A stretch of 64,000 nucleotides of DNA from Alphaproteobacteria bacterium (GTDB lineage: Bacteria > Pseudomonadota > Alphaproteobacteria > Puniceispirillales > Puniceispirillaceae). The stretch lies in assembly GCA_012269555.1 (NCBI GenBank), contig JAAXKA010000088.1, forward strand, positions 19,462-83,461. Reading direction: 5' to 3'. The stretch's first letter is position 1; every line of letters begins with the position of its first letter. This document shows positions 34,856 to 43,952 of this stretch, piece by piece. The notes beneath the pieces are model-generated. The model made no database searches, had not been told where the DNA came from, and saw only the letters and a program-made list of their open reading frames with translations. Both the position numbers and the translations under genes were made by a program.

Positions 34856-35107
34856 TCAGCCCCCTGTCACAGGTGGGAAGAAAGCAACTTCATCGGCATC
34901 TGCCACTTCTGAGTCGTTAGCAACAAATTTTTGGTTTTTTGCTGCTCTTATTGAGCTTAAATCTTGGAAAGCTCGTCTATGCCCATCTGATTGATCTTTT
35001 AAATACTGAGCAAGTTGCTCAATTGTTTTAACAGTTTTAGGACAAGAAATATCCTCATAAGGATAACCAATATAGTCTCTCACCCATGCAAAATAATAAA
35101 CTTTCAT
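34856..35107 (-). CDS. moaD: Molybdopterin synthase sulfur carrier subunit
   Basis: A ubiquitin-like sulfur carrier of 83 residues ending FFPPVTGG, where the terminal Gly-Gly becomes adenylated and thiocarboxylated. The start at 35107 is preferred because it gives a 4-bp ATGA overlap with the moeA stop; a second ATG two codons upstream (35113) is possible. The N-terminal strand MKVYYFAWVRDYIG and DADEVAFFPP at the end are typical. Confidence 0.93.
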   Translation of the reverse strand: MKVYYFAWVRDYIGYPYEDISCPKTVKTIEQLAQYLKDQSDGHRRAFQDLSSIRAAKNQKFVANDSEVADADEVAFFPPVTGG

Positions 35108-36345
35108 AAACATCTTTCCATAAATGGCAAAAAATTAAGAAACATTCCAGGCTCGACTCCTGAATTTTCAATTGGAATCTCTACCAGACCATCTGCGCCA
35201 GTGAGAGAAGAAATAACACCAGCGCCTTTTCTGCCATACAAATCTATACATGTTTTACCATCTTTGTCTTGCACAAGCCTCGCTCTTAAATACTCTGCTC
35301 TATTTTCTGATTTAGTATGACGAAATAGAACTGGCAGGGCAATACGGAGTGGGTTACTGACAGACCCACATTGCAAGTAATCCAATAAAGGAGCTACAAT
35401 TAAACGATAACATACGAAGGTAGCTACAGGATTTCCCGGTAGACAGATCACTAGCTGATGATTTCTTTTTCCGACAGCCATCGGTCTACCTGGCTTCATC
35501 GCAATTCGCCAAAACACTACCTCAAAGCCTAAAGAAGCAAGGACTTCTTGTGTATGGTCCTCTATACCCTGTGATGCACCGCCTGTGGAAATAACTATAT
35601 TATTTTCACTAAGCGCTTTCTCATATCCCTCCTGCAGTGAGGTTTTATCATCTATAATTATTCCATAATCAGAACAACAATGATTATCTTTGGTAACCAT
35701 TGCTTTTAGCATTGGCCTATTAGTATCATAAAGTTGTCCAGGCTTTAAGACTGCTTTGGTATTAGACGCATCCATTACCTCATCGCCGGTAGATAAAACT
35801 CCTATCGATAATTCTGAGTAACAGAATATTTTTGATCTCCCAATCGCTGATAACTGACCAATATCTGCTGCCGAAATTCTTTGACCATCTTTTATTATCA
35901 CCTCTCCTTTTCTAAGGTTTTCGCCAGCCATGCGGATATTTAAACCCTTTTTGGGACCAAAAGGTATTCTAACCCTTTTTTTTTCTTCTAAAATGCAGTT
36001 TTCTTGCATCACGATACAATTCAGTTCTTCTGGTACTATTGCGCCAGTAAAGATAGCAACTGCTTGTCCGGGCAATAGCTTTCCCGAATAAGGATGCCCT
36101 GCTCTAATTTCTGCAACTATGTCATATACATGATTAGGATGAGAAGTGGACCATTCATAGTGGAATGCAAACCCATCTACAGCTGCATTATTAGTTGTAG
36201 GAAGCGAAAGGGGGCTATAAATGTGTTCAGCGCAAATTCTGCCATTTGCGGAGCATAGGCTAATTTCTTCACGCCTTCCCAAAGGGGTTATGGATTTTTG
36301 CAATAAGCTCGTGACTTCGGATATTGACTTTTCGTTTTCTACCAT
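35104..36345 (-). CDS. moeA: Molybdopterin molybdenumtransferase
   Basis: Inserts molybdate into adenylated molybdopterin. The 413-residue protein shows PTTNNAAVDGFAF, FTGAIVPEELNCIVMQE, GENLRKGEVI, SIGVLSTGDEV (domain III), YDTNRPML, the STGGASQGIEDH motif, and FWRIAMKPGRPMAVG with CLPGNPVATFVCYRL. All MoeA domains are present and the length is typical. It is translationally coupled to moaD downstream and lies 17 bp after mobB. Confidence 0.96.
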   Translation of the reverse strand: MVENEKSISEVTSLLQKSITPLGRREEISLCSANGRICAEHIYSPLSLPTTNNAAVDGFAFHYEWSTSHPNHVYDIVAEIRAGHPYSGKLLPGQAVAIFTGAIVPEELNCIVMQENCILEEKKRVRIPFGPKKGLNIRMAGENLRKGEVIIKDGQRISAADIGQLSAIGRSKIFCYSELSIGVLSTGDEVMDASNTKAVLKPGQLYDTNRPMLKAMVTKDNHCCSDYGIIIDDKTSLQEGYEKALSENNIVISTGGASQGIEDHTQEVLASLGFEVVFWRIAMKPGRPMAVGKRNHQLVICLPGNPVATFVCYRLIVAPLLDYLQCGSVSNPLRIALPVLFRHTKSENRAEYLRARLVQDKDGKTCIDLYGRKGAGVISSLTGADGLVEIPIENSGVEPGMFLNFLPFMERCL

Positions 36346-36362
36346 TACTAATCTAAAATATC

Positions 36363-36917
36363 CTAAAATTTAATGCCCACAGTAGAAATAATGAAATCAG
36401 CGATTTTCTGTATTTCATTCAGGTGAAATCGTGGTATGGGAAGGTCAAGTATATCATCATCAGTTACCATGGCTAATATCGTTTCATCCTGCAAATATAA
36501 CAGAGGAGATTGGTTTGACTTTTGCCAAATCTCTAATTTAGGAATGAACTCTTTTTTAAATCCTTCCACAAGAACAAGTCTTGCAGGCTCAAGGCGACTC
36601 AGTAGTGATTTTAAGCTTGGCTCCTCCTCACTACGATTTTCAGTAAAAAGAGCTGAGCGTGTAACTGAAGATACTAGTACTTGACGAGAGCCAGCCACGC
36701 GAAGACGATAGCTATCTTTTCCTTCATGATCTGCTTCAAAATTATGATGGGCATGTTTCACAACAGCTATTTCAATATTTTTTTGATAAAAATAATCAAT
36801 TAATTTTTCTGCTAGAGTTGTTTTTCCAGAACCTGAGTAACCAGCAAATCCAAAAATAGCCCCATGTCCAGTCGTTCTAGAAAGAGACAGCATATCATCT
36901 AGAACAGCGCTATTCAT
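36363..36917 (-). CDS. mobB: Molybdopterin-guanine dinucleotide biosynthesis protein MobB
   Basis: A P-loop GTP-binding adaptor that assists nucleotide attachment to molybdopterin. The 184-residue protein has the Walker A motif GYSGSGKTTLAEKLI (about residues 25-39), VVKHAHHNFEADHEGKDSYR with the family histidines, and LVLVEGFKKEFIPKLEI. It sits between moaA and moeA. Its partner MobA is not in this operon; a MocA/MobA-like domain is encoded at 47902-49527. Confidence 0.92.
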   Translation of the reverse strand: MNSAVLDDMLSLSRTTGHGAIFGFAGYSGSGKTTLAEKLIDYFYQKNIEIAVVKHAHHNFEADHEGKDSYRLRVAGSRQVLVSSVTRSALFTENRSEEEPSLKSLLSRLEPARLVLVEGFKKEFIPKLEIWQKSNQSPLLYLQDETILAMVTDDDILDLPIPRFHLNEIQKIADFIISTVGIKF

Positions 36918-36922
36918 AAAAT

Positions 36923-37927
36923 TTATCCTCCAGTGACACTCATATGTCTTGAGACGGCCTTATTAGATAATCCTCTCTCTATCATAAAATCATGCCCAAG
37001 AGGTTTACGACCTATTGCCTCTAAAATGGCAGACTTTAATCTGTCTTTGCCACCAGAACGTAAAGCAACAGCAAGATTGGTATTATCATCTTGTCCAAGA
37101 CATAAATATAATTTACCGGTGCAAGTCATTCTAACCCGGTTGCAGCTTTCACAAAAATTGTGTGTTAATGGTGTTATAAGTCCAAGTCGGTTTCCTGTAT
37201 TTGCTACATCAAAATATCTTGCTGGACCTGGAGATTGGTGATTGCTCTGAATTAAGCTAAATTGCTGCGATAGTTTTTGGTATATCTCACTAACTGAAAT
37301 ATACTGTTCTAATCTATTTTCACTGCCAATATCACCCATAGGCATAACTTCGATTATGGTCATATCAAAATTTTGTTCTCCTGCCCAATTCAGCATTGAG
37401 GAGAGCTCATCATCATTAATACCCTTTAATGCAACCGTATTTAGCTTAATTTTTAAACCAGCCTTTTTTGCAACATCTAATCCATTTAAAACAACATCAA
37501 GTTTTCCCCATCTGGTAATTCGTTCAAATTTTTCTGGGTCTAATGTATCAATTGATACATTAATACGCCTTACACCTGCTTCAAATAATAGGTCTGAAAA
37601 TTTATGTAACTGACTTCCATTTGTGGTGATGGTGATTTCTTCTAGTTTTCCTTTTTTTACATGTGTACCCAGATGTTTTATCAAGTGCATAATATTTCTT
37701 CTTACAAGTGGCTCTCCTCCTGTAAGACGTATCTTTTTTGTGCCAAGTTCAATAAAGCTATCACAAACAATTGCTATTTCTTCCAATGTCAAAAGATCTT
37801 TTTTTGGTAAAAAAGTCATTTGCTCCGACATGCAATAAACACATCTAAAATCACATCTATCTGTTACCGATATTCTCACGTAATCTACAATACGACCAAA
37901 TGGATCTATAAGCTGATTTTGTTGCAT
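36923..37927 (-). CDS. moaA: GTP 3',8-cyclase (radical SAM MoaA)
   Basis: The first step of molybdenum cofactor synthesis, rearranging GTP. The 334-residue protein carries the radical SAM cluster motif CDFRCVYC (Cys25, Cys29, Cys32), LTGGEPLVRRN, TTNGSQL, and the second cluster region FCESCNRVRMTCTGKLYLC. It ends VTGG, the family Gly-Gly tail needed for activation. It is the first gene of the moco operon. moaC, which acts with it, is not in this window and must lie elsewhere. Confidence 0.97.
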   Translation of the reverse strand: MQQNQLIDPFGRIVDYVRISVTDRCDFRCVYCMSEQMTFLPKKDLLTLEEIAIVCDSFIELGTKKIRLTGGEPLVRRNIMHLIKHLGTHVKKGKLEEITITTNGSQLHKFSDLLFEAGVRRINVSIDTLDPEKFERITRWGKLDVVLNGLDVAKKAGLKIKLNTVALKGINDDELSSMLNWAGEQNFDMTIIEVMPMGDIGSENRLEQYISVSEIYQKLSQQFSLIQSNHQSPGPARYFDVANTGNRLGLITPLTHNFCESCNRVRMTCTGKLYLCLGQDDNTNLAVALRSGGKDRLKSAILEAIGRKPLGHDFMIERGLSNKAVSRHMSVTGG

Positions 37928-38059
37928 TTGATTATTCCATTAAAATACGAATTTTTACTTGTTAAATTTTTTACCACTTTCAAGAAACCCATTTTTTTAT
38001 ATGGTTTATCTTATTTAAGGTTTTCAGTCATGGTTATTGTTACCCTTAAGAGTAGTTTG

Positions 38060-38896
38060 TTAAATAACCGTATCAACCACCTTTGCTTTGGACAGCCTTT
38101 CATAATTTTCTATAAGTTGCTTAGCTTTTTTTAAAATAGGTTTATCAATCATTTTTCCTTCGTGCTGCAACACCGCCTGTTCAGCGCTTGCCTCAACTAA
38201 TTTCTTAGCGTTGTCATATTCTTCTTTACTAGGCAAAAATACAGACTGGGCTGTTTTGACCTGGCTTGGGTGAATAAGCATTTTTCCTCCAAATCCACGT
38301 TTTTTTGCATCATTGCAATCCAATCTCAGCTGATCAATATCTGATATATCTGCTGTAACACAATCAAGTGGAGCTGCTTTGCCGTGCAATTTACTTTGCA
38401 ATACAAGTTCAGCTCTATATGGAGCTAATACTGAGAGGTCAGCCTCACAACCCAAATCAGTTGAAAAATCAAAATGACCAAATGCACACCCCATTACATT
38501 TTTATGTTGCATTAATTCACTTATTGCTGCTAACCCTCTTACTGTTTCAATTAGGCATAAAATATGCCTATTTGTTTTATGGAGCGATAACCATTGAGTT
38601 ATTGCACTTGGGTCTTCCGATTTGGAAAGCATAATTCCCACCTCACCACATTGTTCTATGCAATCAAGGTCATCCTTTACATGAGGACTATCTAAATCGT
38701 TGACACGCACAAAAATATTTGTGTTCTTTCTGCTAAATTTAACCAAATTATTCCTTGCTGCTTCTTTTTGAGATTCAGATACTGAATCTTCCAAATCAAT
38801 GATTATTGTATCTGCACCAGATTGAAGAGCCTGCTCAAATCTATCAAACCGGATACCAGGCACAAATAAAGGTGTTATTGGCATAAAATTTTTCAA
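38060..38896 (-). CDS. HpcH/HpaI-type CoA-ester lyase (CitE-like)
   Basis: A 278-residue TIM-barrel lyase of the CitE/malyl-CoA lyase family, which cleaves or forms malyl-CoA, citramalyl-CoA or related esters with Mg. Visible are FVPGIRFDRFEQALQSGADT, the metal-binding IIDLEDSVSESQKEAAR, FVRVNDLDSPHVKDDL, GIMLSKSED, LCLIETVRGL, AFGHFDFSTDLG, and GFGGKMLIHPSQVKTAQSVF. It overlaps the upstream dehydratase gene by 4 bp. The pair suggests a hydratase-lyase step on mesaconyl- or itaconyl-type CoA esters. The exact substrate cannot be read. Confidence 0.85.
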   Translation of the reverse strand: MKNFMPITPLFVPGIRFDRFEQALQSGADTIIIDLEDSVSESQKEAARNNLVKFSRKNTNIFVRVNDLDSPHVKDDLDCIEQCGEVGIMLSKSEDPSAITQWLSLHKTNRHILCLIETVRGLAAISELMQHKNVMGCAFGHFDFSTDLGCEADLSVLAPYRAELVLQSKLHGKAAPLDCVTADISDIDQLRLDCNDAKKRGFGGKMLIHPSQVKTAQSVFLPSKEEYDNAKKLVEASAEQAVLQHEGKMIDKPILKKAKQLIENYERLSKAKVVDTVI

Positions 38897-39747
38897 AAAA
38901 ACACCTCCCCCTTCATAATAATTCTTTTGTTCTCATCACAACAATATACTTTTAGGGTTTGCATCTCATCACCTTCCTCAACCCAAAGATGAGCTGCCTC
39001 ACCAGAAATCAGCGGAGACAGATTTTTATATGCAAATCTTTTTGGCACTCTATCTAAATGAATAGCAGCCAAATTCAAAAGCCAAGTTGCTTGCAGGGGT
39101 CCATGCACAACCAACCCTTGCTGTCCCTCTACTTTCTTAGCATGATCTATGTCATAGTGAATACGATGTCCATTAAATGTTAATGCAGAATAGCGAAATA
39201 ACAAAACAGGATCAGTATCATATATTGCCTTTTTAATCGCAGAATTAGGTAATTTTACTTGCTCAGTTTTTTTTGAAGTGGTTCCTTTTTGTGGGAAATT
39301 ATTTTGATTATTTTCTTTAAATACAAGATGCTGTTTCTCACTTAGCATTTTTTTATCTTGAACAAAAAAGTTATGGGTTACAGTCAAAAAAAAGAGTTGG
39401 CCAGACGAACCAGTTTTATGCTGTATATCAGTTACTACAGAAGTCTTTTTAACATTATCATTAACCTGAAATAGTTCGGAGATTACCAGCTCTCCTCCTG
39501 CCCACATCCTTCGAGGATAGGGGATTGGTGGCAATAAAGACCCCAATTTGACATGACCATCAATCCCAAGATTTTGAGCAGTTTGCAATTCAGGTCCAAG
39601 ACACCAATGAATACCTAAAGGCGTATGATTGTCACGAAAGAGCTGCCCCTCTAACATAATATTAAATTGTGAAATCAGTCTATTAGCGACCTCGTCGTTA
39701 CAGGTTCTTGTTTGTGCCGTCCAGGTGTTAAATGTAATTGGTGTCAT
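38893..39747 (-). CDS. MaoC-like dehydratase/mesaconyl-CoA hydratase-like protein
   Basis: A 284-residue double-hotdog protein of the HTD2/mesaconyl-C4-CoA hydratase group. The C-terminal half carries the hydratase motif LLFRYSALTFNGHRIHYD followed by GLVVHGPLQATWLLNLA; the N-terminal half has the FAS1-like region with PYPRRMWAGGELVI. The protein should hydrate an enoyl-CoA or thioester. It is coupled (4-bp overlap) to the CitE-like lyase, which would cleave the hydration product. No CoA-transferase is adjacent, which a full itaconate or mesaconate catabolic operon would normally contain. Confidence 0.8.
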   Translation of the reverse strand: MTPITFNTWTAQTRTCNDEVANRLISQFNIMLEGQLFRDNHTPLGIHWCLGPELQTAQNLGIDGHVKLGSLLPPIPYPRRMWAGGELVISELFQVNDNVKKTSVVTDIQHKTGSSGQLFFLTVTHNFFVQDKKMLSEKQHLVFKENNQNNFPQKGTTSKKTEQVKLPNSAIKKAIYDTDPVLLFRYSALTFNGHRIHYDIDHAKKVEGQQGLVVHGPLQATWLLNLAAIHLDRVPKRFAYKNLSPLISGEAAHLWVEEGDEMQTLKVYCCDENKRIIMKGEVFF

Positions 39748-39759
39748 TTTATTGTTCTT

Positions 39760-40374
39760 CTAATCCGAATCCGGCGCCGTAATTTCAAAACCAGGCAATC
39801 TAGTTGCTACCTCGTTATACCAATTTAAGAGCTTTGGCCTTTTGTTCGACCAGTTATAAACATCTCTGAACGATATATATCCAAGACAGGCAGCCAGTGT
39901 TATTGCACTACCAGGGAAAGGCTGATTAGATAACCAACTGGAAATTTGTTCTTCTAAGTAATCACATCCTTTCTCTATTTTTTGTAGCTGATGAGACCGC
40001 CACAATTCTGGAATTGGATGGTCACCTGAAAATCTATCTGCATATACCCAAAGAATCGCAGAATCAATCAAACCCTCTGCTAAGGCTGCTTGTGTCAGCG
40101 CTAAATCTCTTAAATCACCTTTTTCTGGAAACAGAAAATTATCTGATTGCCGTTCAAGGAAATCCATAATTACTCTACTATCATATATAGAGCTTCCATC
40201 TTGTTTTACTAATACAGGTATTCTGCCAGTGGGGTTTTGCTCCCGCAGTGAATCGCTAGGGTCACTTGTGTCAGCGACTTCCAGCGTAATGTAATCACGC
40301 AAACCCAAATAATGAGCAGCAAGCAAGATTTTACGCACATAAGGTGAGGCTTTACTATATCTTAATACATACAT
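39760..40374 (-). CDS. Glutathione S-transferase family protein
   Basis: A 204-residue protein with a thioredoxin-like N-terminal domain (LRYSKASPYVRKILLAAHYL, then NPTGRIPVLVKQDGSSIYDSRVIMDFL) and an alpha-helical C-terminal domain. The GxIPVL cis-proline and D-S-R (in place of ES) glutathione-binding motifs are seen. The class and substrate are not assignable. It is 12 bp upstream of the dehydratase gene on the same strand, so it may belong to that unit. Confidence 0.87.
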   Translation of the reverse strand: MYVLRYSKASPYVRKILLAAHYLGLRDYITLEVADTSDPSDSLREQNPTGRIPVLVKQDGSSIYDSRVIMDFLERQSDNFLFPEKGDLRDLALTQAALAEGLIDSAILWVYADRFSGDHPIPELWRSHQLQKIEKGCDYLEEQISSWLSNQPFPGSAITLAACLGYISFRDVYNWSNKRPKLLNWYNEVATRLPGFEITAPDSD

Positions 40375-40430
40375 TTTTTCTGCTATAATTAGTGCTAACG
40401 CGCACGTTTCTTATACAAACAAAGGACTAA

Positions 40431-40443
40431 TGTTAGACTAACA
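40431..40443. promoter_or_regulatory. TGTTAG-A-CTAACA dyad in divergent spacer
   Basis: A perfect 6-bp inverted repeat around one base, in the 240-bp spacer between the GST gene (minus) and the PanE-like gene (plus). A related TTAG-TG-CTAA dyad lies about 40 bp to the left at 40389-40398. This shape fits an operator of a GntR- or LysR-like dimer, but none is encoded nearby. Confidence 0.35.
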
Positions 40444-40614
40444 AATTTGAGATTACAGTCTAGCAATACTTATTTAAAAAGTAATTTTTTAAATGAAATC
40501 AAAGAATGTTACAAAGCACAAAAATAAGAAAAATTAAATGACCAAAGCGCTATACAACTCTTATAATAACACTTATGTTTTGAGAGTCTTAAGCCTATCA
40601 AGAATGAGAGTAAT

Positions 40615-41652
40615 ATGGATAAATCACCTAATATTTGTTTTGTGAGTATAGGTGCCAACGGAAGTGCAATTACAGCTGATATGATTGCGGCGGGTATTGA
40701 AATGAGTTGCTTTGACCCTTGGCCTTCACATGTTGAGTCTATTCAAAAAGAAGGCCTTTTGATAAAACTTCCAGATGAGCACAAAATTCAATCAATCCCA
40801 ATATATCATTTGTGCCAATTGGCAGAGAGTTCACATCCATTTGATATTATTTTTATGGCTTCAAAATCATATGATACAAAATGGATTGTAGAACTCATAA
40901 AACCGCATCTAGCGGTAGATGGAATTTTAGTATCTCTTCAAAACGGTATGACAACAAACGATATAGCGCAAATTATAACTGAAGAGAGAGTTTTGAGTTG
41001 TGTCGTAGAGTTATCTTGTGAACTATTTATACCGGGCCAAATTCAACGAAATACGCCCAAAAACAAAACCTGGTTTGCGATAGAAAATAAAAATACACTG
41101 TACCTAGATACGATTTTTAGAATTCTAGGGAACGCAGGTACAGTTGTAAAAGTTGACGATATTCAATCAGCCAAATGGATGAAATTACTCGTCAATTCTA
41201 TGAGCCTTGGACCATTTGCTATCTTAGGCAGGCCTGTGCAAGAGGGGCTAAGAACAAAAGGTATGAGAGACCTTATTTTAAAAATTGGAGAAGAAACACA
41301 GAAGATAGGAGACCTTCTTGGCTTTTCACCTTTTCCAATTATGGGACTAAGTGAGCAAGAGATAAATACAACTAACGACTTACCTGCTTTACTTATTGAT
41401 ACTCTAGCAGGTCATGTTGGACCTGCTGCACAGGATTGCATTCTACAAGATTTTATTAGAGGCAGACGAACAGAAATAGAGACAATAAACGGTTTTATTG
41501 TTGAAAAGGCAAAAGAAGCTGGAATTGAAGCGCCGTATAATGAGGCCATTATTGAAATAGGAAAGAAGATAAAAGAAAAAGAGTTATCGTTGGACATCAA
41601 TAATGTACAACATCTTGCGTCTTTGATGAATAAATCATCACTTATACCATAA
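40615..41652 (+). CDS. Ketopantoate reductase-like (ApbA/PanE family) dehydrogenase
   Basis: A 345-residue two-domain dehydrogenase of the PanE fold. The N-terminal dinucleotide segment (FVSIGANGSAITADMIAAG) has lost the usual GxGxxG first glycine spacing (SIGANGS). Later, FDIIFMASKSYDT, LVSLQNGM and AKWMKLLVNSM match the family, as does GRRTEIETINGFIVEKAKEAG in the C-terminal domain (the normal E-x-x-x-x-NG). True 2-dehydropantoate reductases are about 300 aa, so this longer form may act on another 2-oxo acid. The 3' end overlaps the SCO gene by 15 bp, tail to tail. Confidence 0.8.
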   Translation: MDKSPNICFVSIGANGSAITADMIAAGIEMSCFDPWPSHVESIQKEGLLIKLPDEHKIQSIPIYHLCQLAESSHPFDIIFMASKSYDTKWIVELIKPHLAVDGILVSLQNGMTTNDIAQIITEERVLSCVVELSCELFIPGQIQRNTPKNKTWFAIENKNTLYLDTIFRILGNAGTVVKVDDIQSAKWMKLLVNSMSLGPFAILGRPVQEGLRTKGMRDLILKIGEETQKIGDLLGFSPFPIMGLSEQEINTTNDLPALLIDTLAGHVGPAAQDCILQDFIRGRRTEIETINGFIVEKAKEAGIEAPYNEAIIEIGKKIKEKELSLDINNVQHLASLMNKSSLIP

Positions 41653-42225
41653 CCGCTCTAATTTCTGCTTCACTATTTGATTGTTTTCTCCCCAGGCTAT
41701 TGTGCCTTGAAATTTTCCTGAATCAGATAGCATAAATACAGTTGCTGTATGATCTATAGTATAACCACTTGAGGTTGAGATCTTTTTCCGATAAATACCC
41801 CATGATTTTGCCAAAGCTAAAATTGCATCTGTATTGCCGGTGATACCAATTATTCTGTTACCAAAATAAGGAAGGTAATCCGCTAGTTGCTGAGGTGTAT
41901 CACGCTCAGGATCTAGAGTTACAAAATAGATTGGAATCTCAAATCCAAGTTCCTCAGTCAATCTGCTCAAATCAACTAGTGTAGTCGGGCAAATTTCTGG
42001 ACAATAAGTAAACCCAAAAAAAAGCAATGATGGCGAGCCTAAAAATGCTTTCTCTGTTATCACTCGCCCATTATGATCTATTAACGAAAAAGGTGCTCCA
42101 AGAGAAAAATCTGATTCTGTAAAATGCCTTCGTGCAAGCCACTCACTTGTCGCAAAAATAAAAATAGATAGCAGTAAAACAGTAAAAAAAAGTAGTCTTT
42201 TTCTGGACCAAAAAAAATCTACCAT
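41638..42225 (-). CDS. SCO1/SenC family copper chaperone-like protein
   Basis: A 195-residue membrane-anchored thioredoxin-like protein that helps build the CuA site of cytochrome oxidase. It has an N-terminal anchor helix (about 9-27), the copper motif TYCPEICPTTL with Cys75 and Cys79, the DPERDTPQQLADYLPYF segment and the third ligand His in YTIDHTATVFML. No cytochrome oxidase gene is adjacent; bc1 is 30 kb away. Confidence 0.92.
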   Translation of the reverse strand: MVDFFWSRKRLLFFTVLLLSIFIFATSEWLARRHFTESDFSLGAPFSLIDHNGRVITEKAFLGSPSLLFFGFTYCPEICPTTLVDLSRLTEELGFEIPIYFVTLDPERDTPQQLADYLPYFGNRIIGITGNTDAILALAKSWGIYRKKISTSSGYTIDHTATVFMLSDSGKFQGTIAWGENNQIVKQKLERLWYK

Positions 42226-42431
42226 GATATCTTAATTCCTAAATCAATCTGGAAACCTTATCAAACTATTACTCTGTCTGACATACGGCGAATAAACTGG
42301 TGCTACTAATTAGATTAAAAATAAAAAAATTTCCATAGCTAACATTATGATTTGACTATAAACTAATTTCCAATGATTCAGATTATAGTCTAGCCTCAAA
42401 CAAAAAGTAAGAGAATAGCAGGGAGCAACTA

Positions 42432-43313
42432 ATGACAAACTCGTATACAAATGTAAGGCCTGAAATTTACCAGTTTAATCTCGGTAAATTCAGAATTACT
42501 AATATTCTGGATGGATATTTTCATCGTGAAGATATGCACCCTTTCACTGCAACAAATGCTAGTGCTCCTGAAATAGAAAAAATTGCAAAGCAACATTTTC
42601 TGCCCTTTCCAAAATTAGAGCATAATTTTGTACCAACTCTTATTGAGACCTCAGACGCACTGATAGCATTTGACCCTGGTTTCGGCAAAAGAGCCCCTGG
42701 GCCAAGTGCTGGGTGGTATAATAGACTTTTAGAAAAAACCGGATATAGCCCAGAACAGGTAACACATGTGGTAATTTCTCATGGACATCCAGACCATATT
42801 GCTAATCTGACAACGGACGGCACACCAACTTTTAAAAATGCCGAAATCATCATAAGCCGAACTGAATTTGAATTTTGGTCAGGAGACTCCCCAATACCAG
42901 ACTTCAGAGGACCAACAAGAAAAATGTTTCAAGAGGTGGTTGTTCCTCTTGCAGATAGATGCAGATTTGTCGAACCTGATGCCTTATTGGTAAATGGGAT
43001 AACCGCATTAAATGCGTTTGGGCACTCTGCAGGTCACATGGCATTTCACGTTGAGAGTGAGGGTGCTGAGCTTATGTTATTATCAGATACAATTGCACAT
43101 TTCGCTGTATCTCTTGCTAATCTGGAATGGCAGTTCTCAATGGATGATAATCCAGAAATGGCCATTACAACTCGTAAACGGCTGGTAGAAATGGCGGCAT
43201 CAAAAAACGCCCCAGTAATAGCATTTCATATGCCTTTCCCATCCGTTGGTTACATAGAAAAAACGAGTAGTGGGTTTAAATGGTTACCCGCGACTTATCA
43301 AATGAATATATAA
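42432..43313 (+). CDS. MBL-fold metallo-hydrolase
   Basis: A 293-residue metallo-beta-lactamase fold protein with the zinc motif VVISHGHPDHIANL, a downstream FGHSAGHMAFHVES histidine, the LLSDTIAH aspartate and a C-terminal IAFHMPFPSVGYI histidine, so two metals are expected. The family includes lactonases and thioester hydrolases, but nothing here narrows the substrate. It starts after an AGGGAGC site (42419-42425). It stands alone between SCO and the FliL-like gene. Confidence 0.87.
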   Translation: MTNSYTNVRPEIYQFNLGKFRITNILDGYFHREDMHPFTATNASAPEIEKIAKQHFLPFPKLEHNFVPTLIETSDALIAFDPGFGKRAPGPSAGWYNRLLEKTGYSPEQVTHVVISHGHPDHIANLTTDGTPTFKNAEIIISRTEFEFWSGDSPIPDFRGPTRKMFQEVVVPLADRCRFVEPDALLVNGITALNAFGHSAGHMAFHVESEGAELMLLSDTIAHFAVSLANLEWQFSMDDNPEMAITTRKRLVEMAASKNAPVIAFHMPFPSVGYIEKTSSGFKWLPATYQMNI

Positions 43314-43316
43314 GGA

Positions 43317-43952
43317 TCATAGCCTGCCATCATTCATGGCTAATTGAACGAAGTATACATGGTCTACAAAATAACGAGCTTCTTGTTTTTTCAATACATC
43401 GTTTATCACATCTTTGATTTTGTTTGACGTACGTTCAATATTTTTTGAACCTATATAGTCACTTTTTGTTGTGTCTGCCATAAAATTCAGAACGGCTGAC
43501 ATCATCATCGGATCAAAAGCAGTCATTTGCATCTGGTAATTTTCACCCACAGTGCCTGCTAGATAACTAGACACGGCTAAGTTAGCACGTACAATGGTGT
43601 CAGACTGACCTTTCACATTCGTAACAAAGGTTCGAACAATTTCATAGTAATAATGTTTGTCCCAAATTATTAAACCGTCTTCGGTAACAACATAACCTTG
43701 CTCTTGTGTCTCATTATCAGTCTCATTATCTGCTAAATCTATTTCAATACCCAATGAGGTGAGATCAATGCCACCTAGCTTTGCTTTATGGGTCAAAGAA
43801 TTAATTATTTCATCTGTAGATGGTGGTTCAGGAGTGAATAATGCATGAGATAAAATAAAAATTAATAAAACTGTCATCATAGGTATTGCCATGAGCGAGG
43901 CAATTACTAATTTGCTATTCCCAATTAATTTTCCAAAAAAATTTTTTAACAT
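43317..43952 (-). CDS. FliL-like membrane-anchored protein (tentative)
   Basis: A 211-residue protein with one N-terminal membrane helix (about 15-36), a short acidic linker, and a C-terminal domain with the pattern VRTFVTNVKGQSDTIVRANL...IKDVINDVLKKQEARYFVDHVYFVQLAMNDG. The arrangement (anchor, acidic linker, beta domain, terminal VYF strand) resembles FliL, the stator-associated flagellar protein. No other flagellar gene is present in the window, so it could be a FliL paralogue with a different role. The assignment is pattern-based and weak. Confidence 0.45.
   Translation of the reverse strand: MLKNFFGKLIGNSKLVIASLMAIPMMTVLLIFILSHALFTPEPPSTDEIINSLTHKAKLGGIDLTSLGIEIDLADNETDNETQEQGYVVTEDGLIIWDKHYYYEIVRTFVTNVKGQSDTIVRANLAVSSYLAGTVGENYQMQMTAFDPMMMSAVLNFMADTTKSDYIGSKNIERTSNKIKDVINDVLKKQEARYFVDHVYFVQLAMNDGRL

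Noticed and set aside
34393-37927. Moco operon as a horizontally acquired island
   Set aside because: Base composition looks like the neighbours by eye, and there are no flanking repeats or mobility genes.
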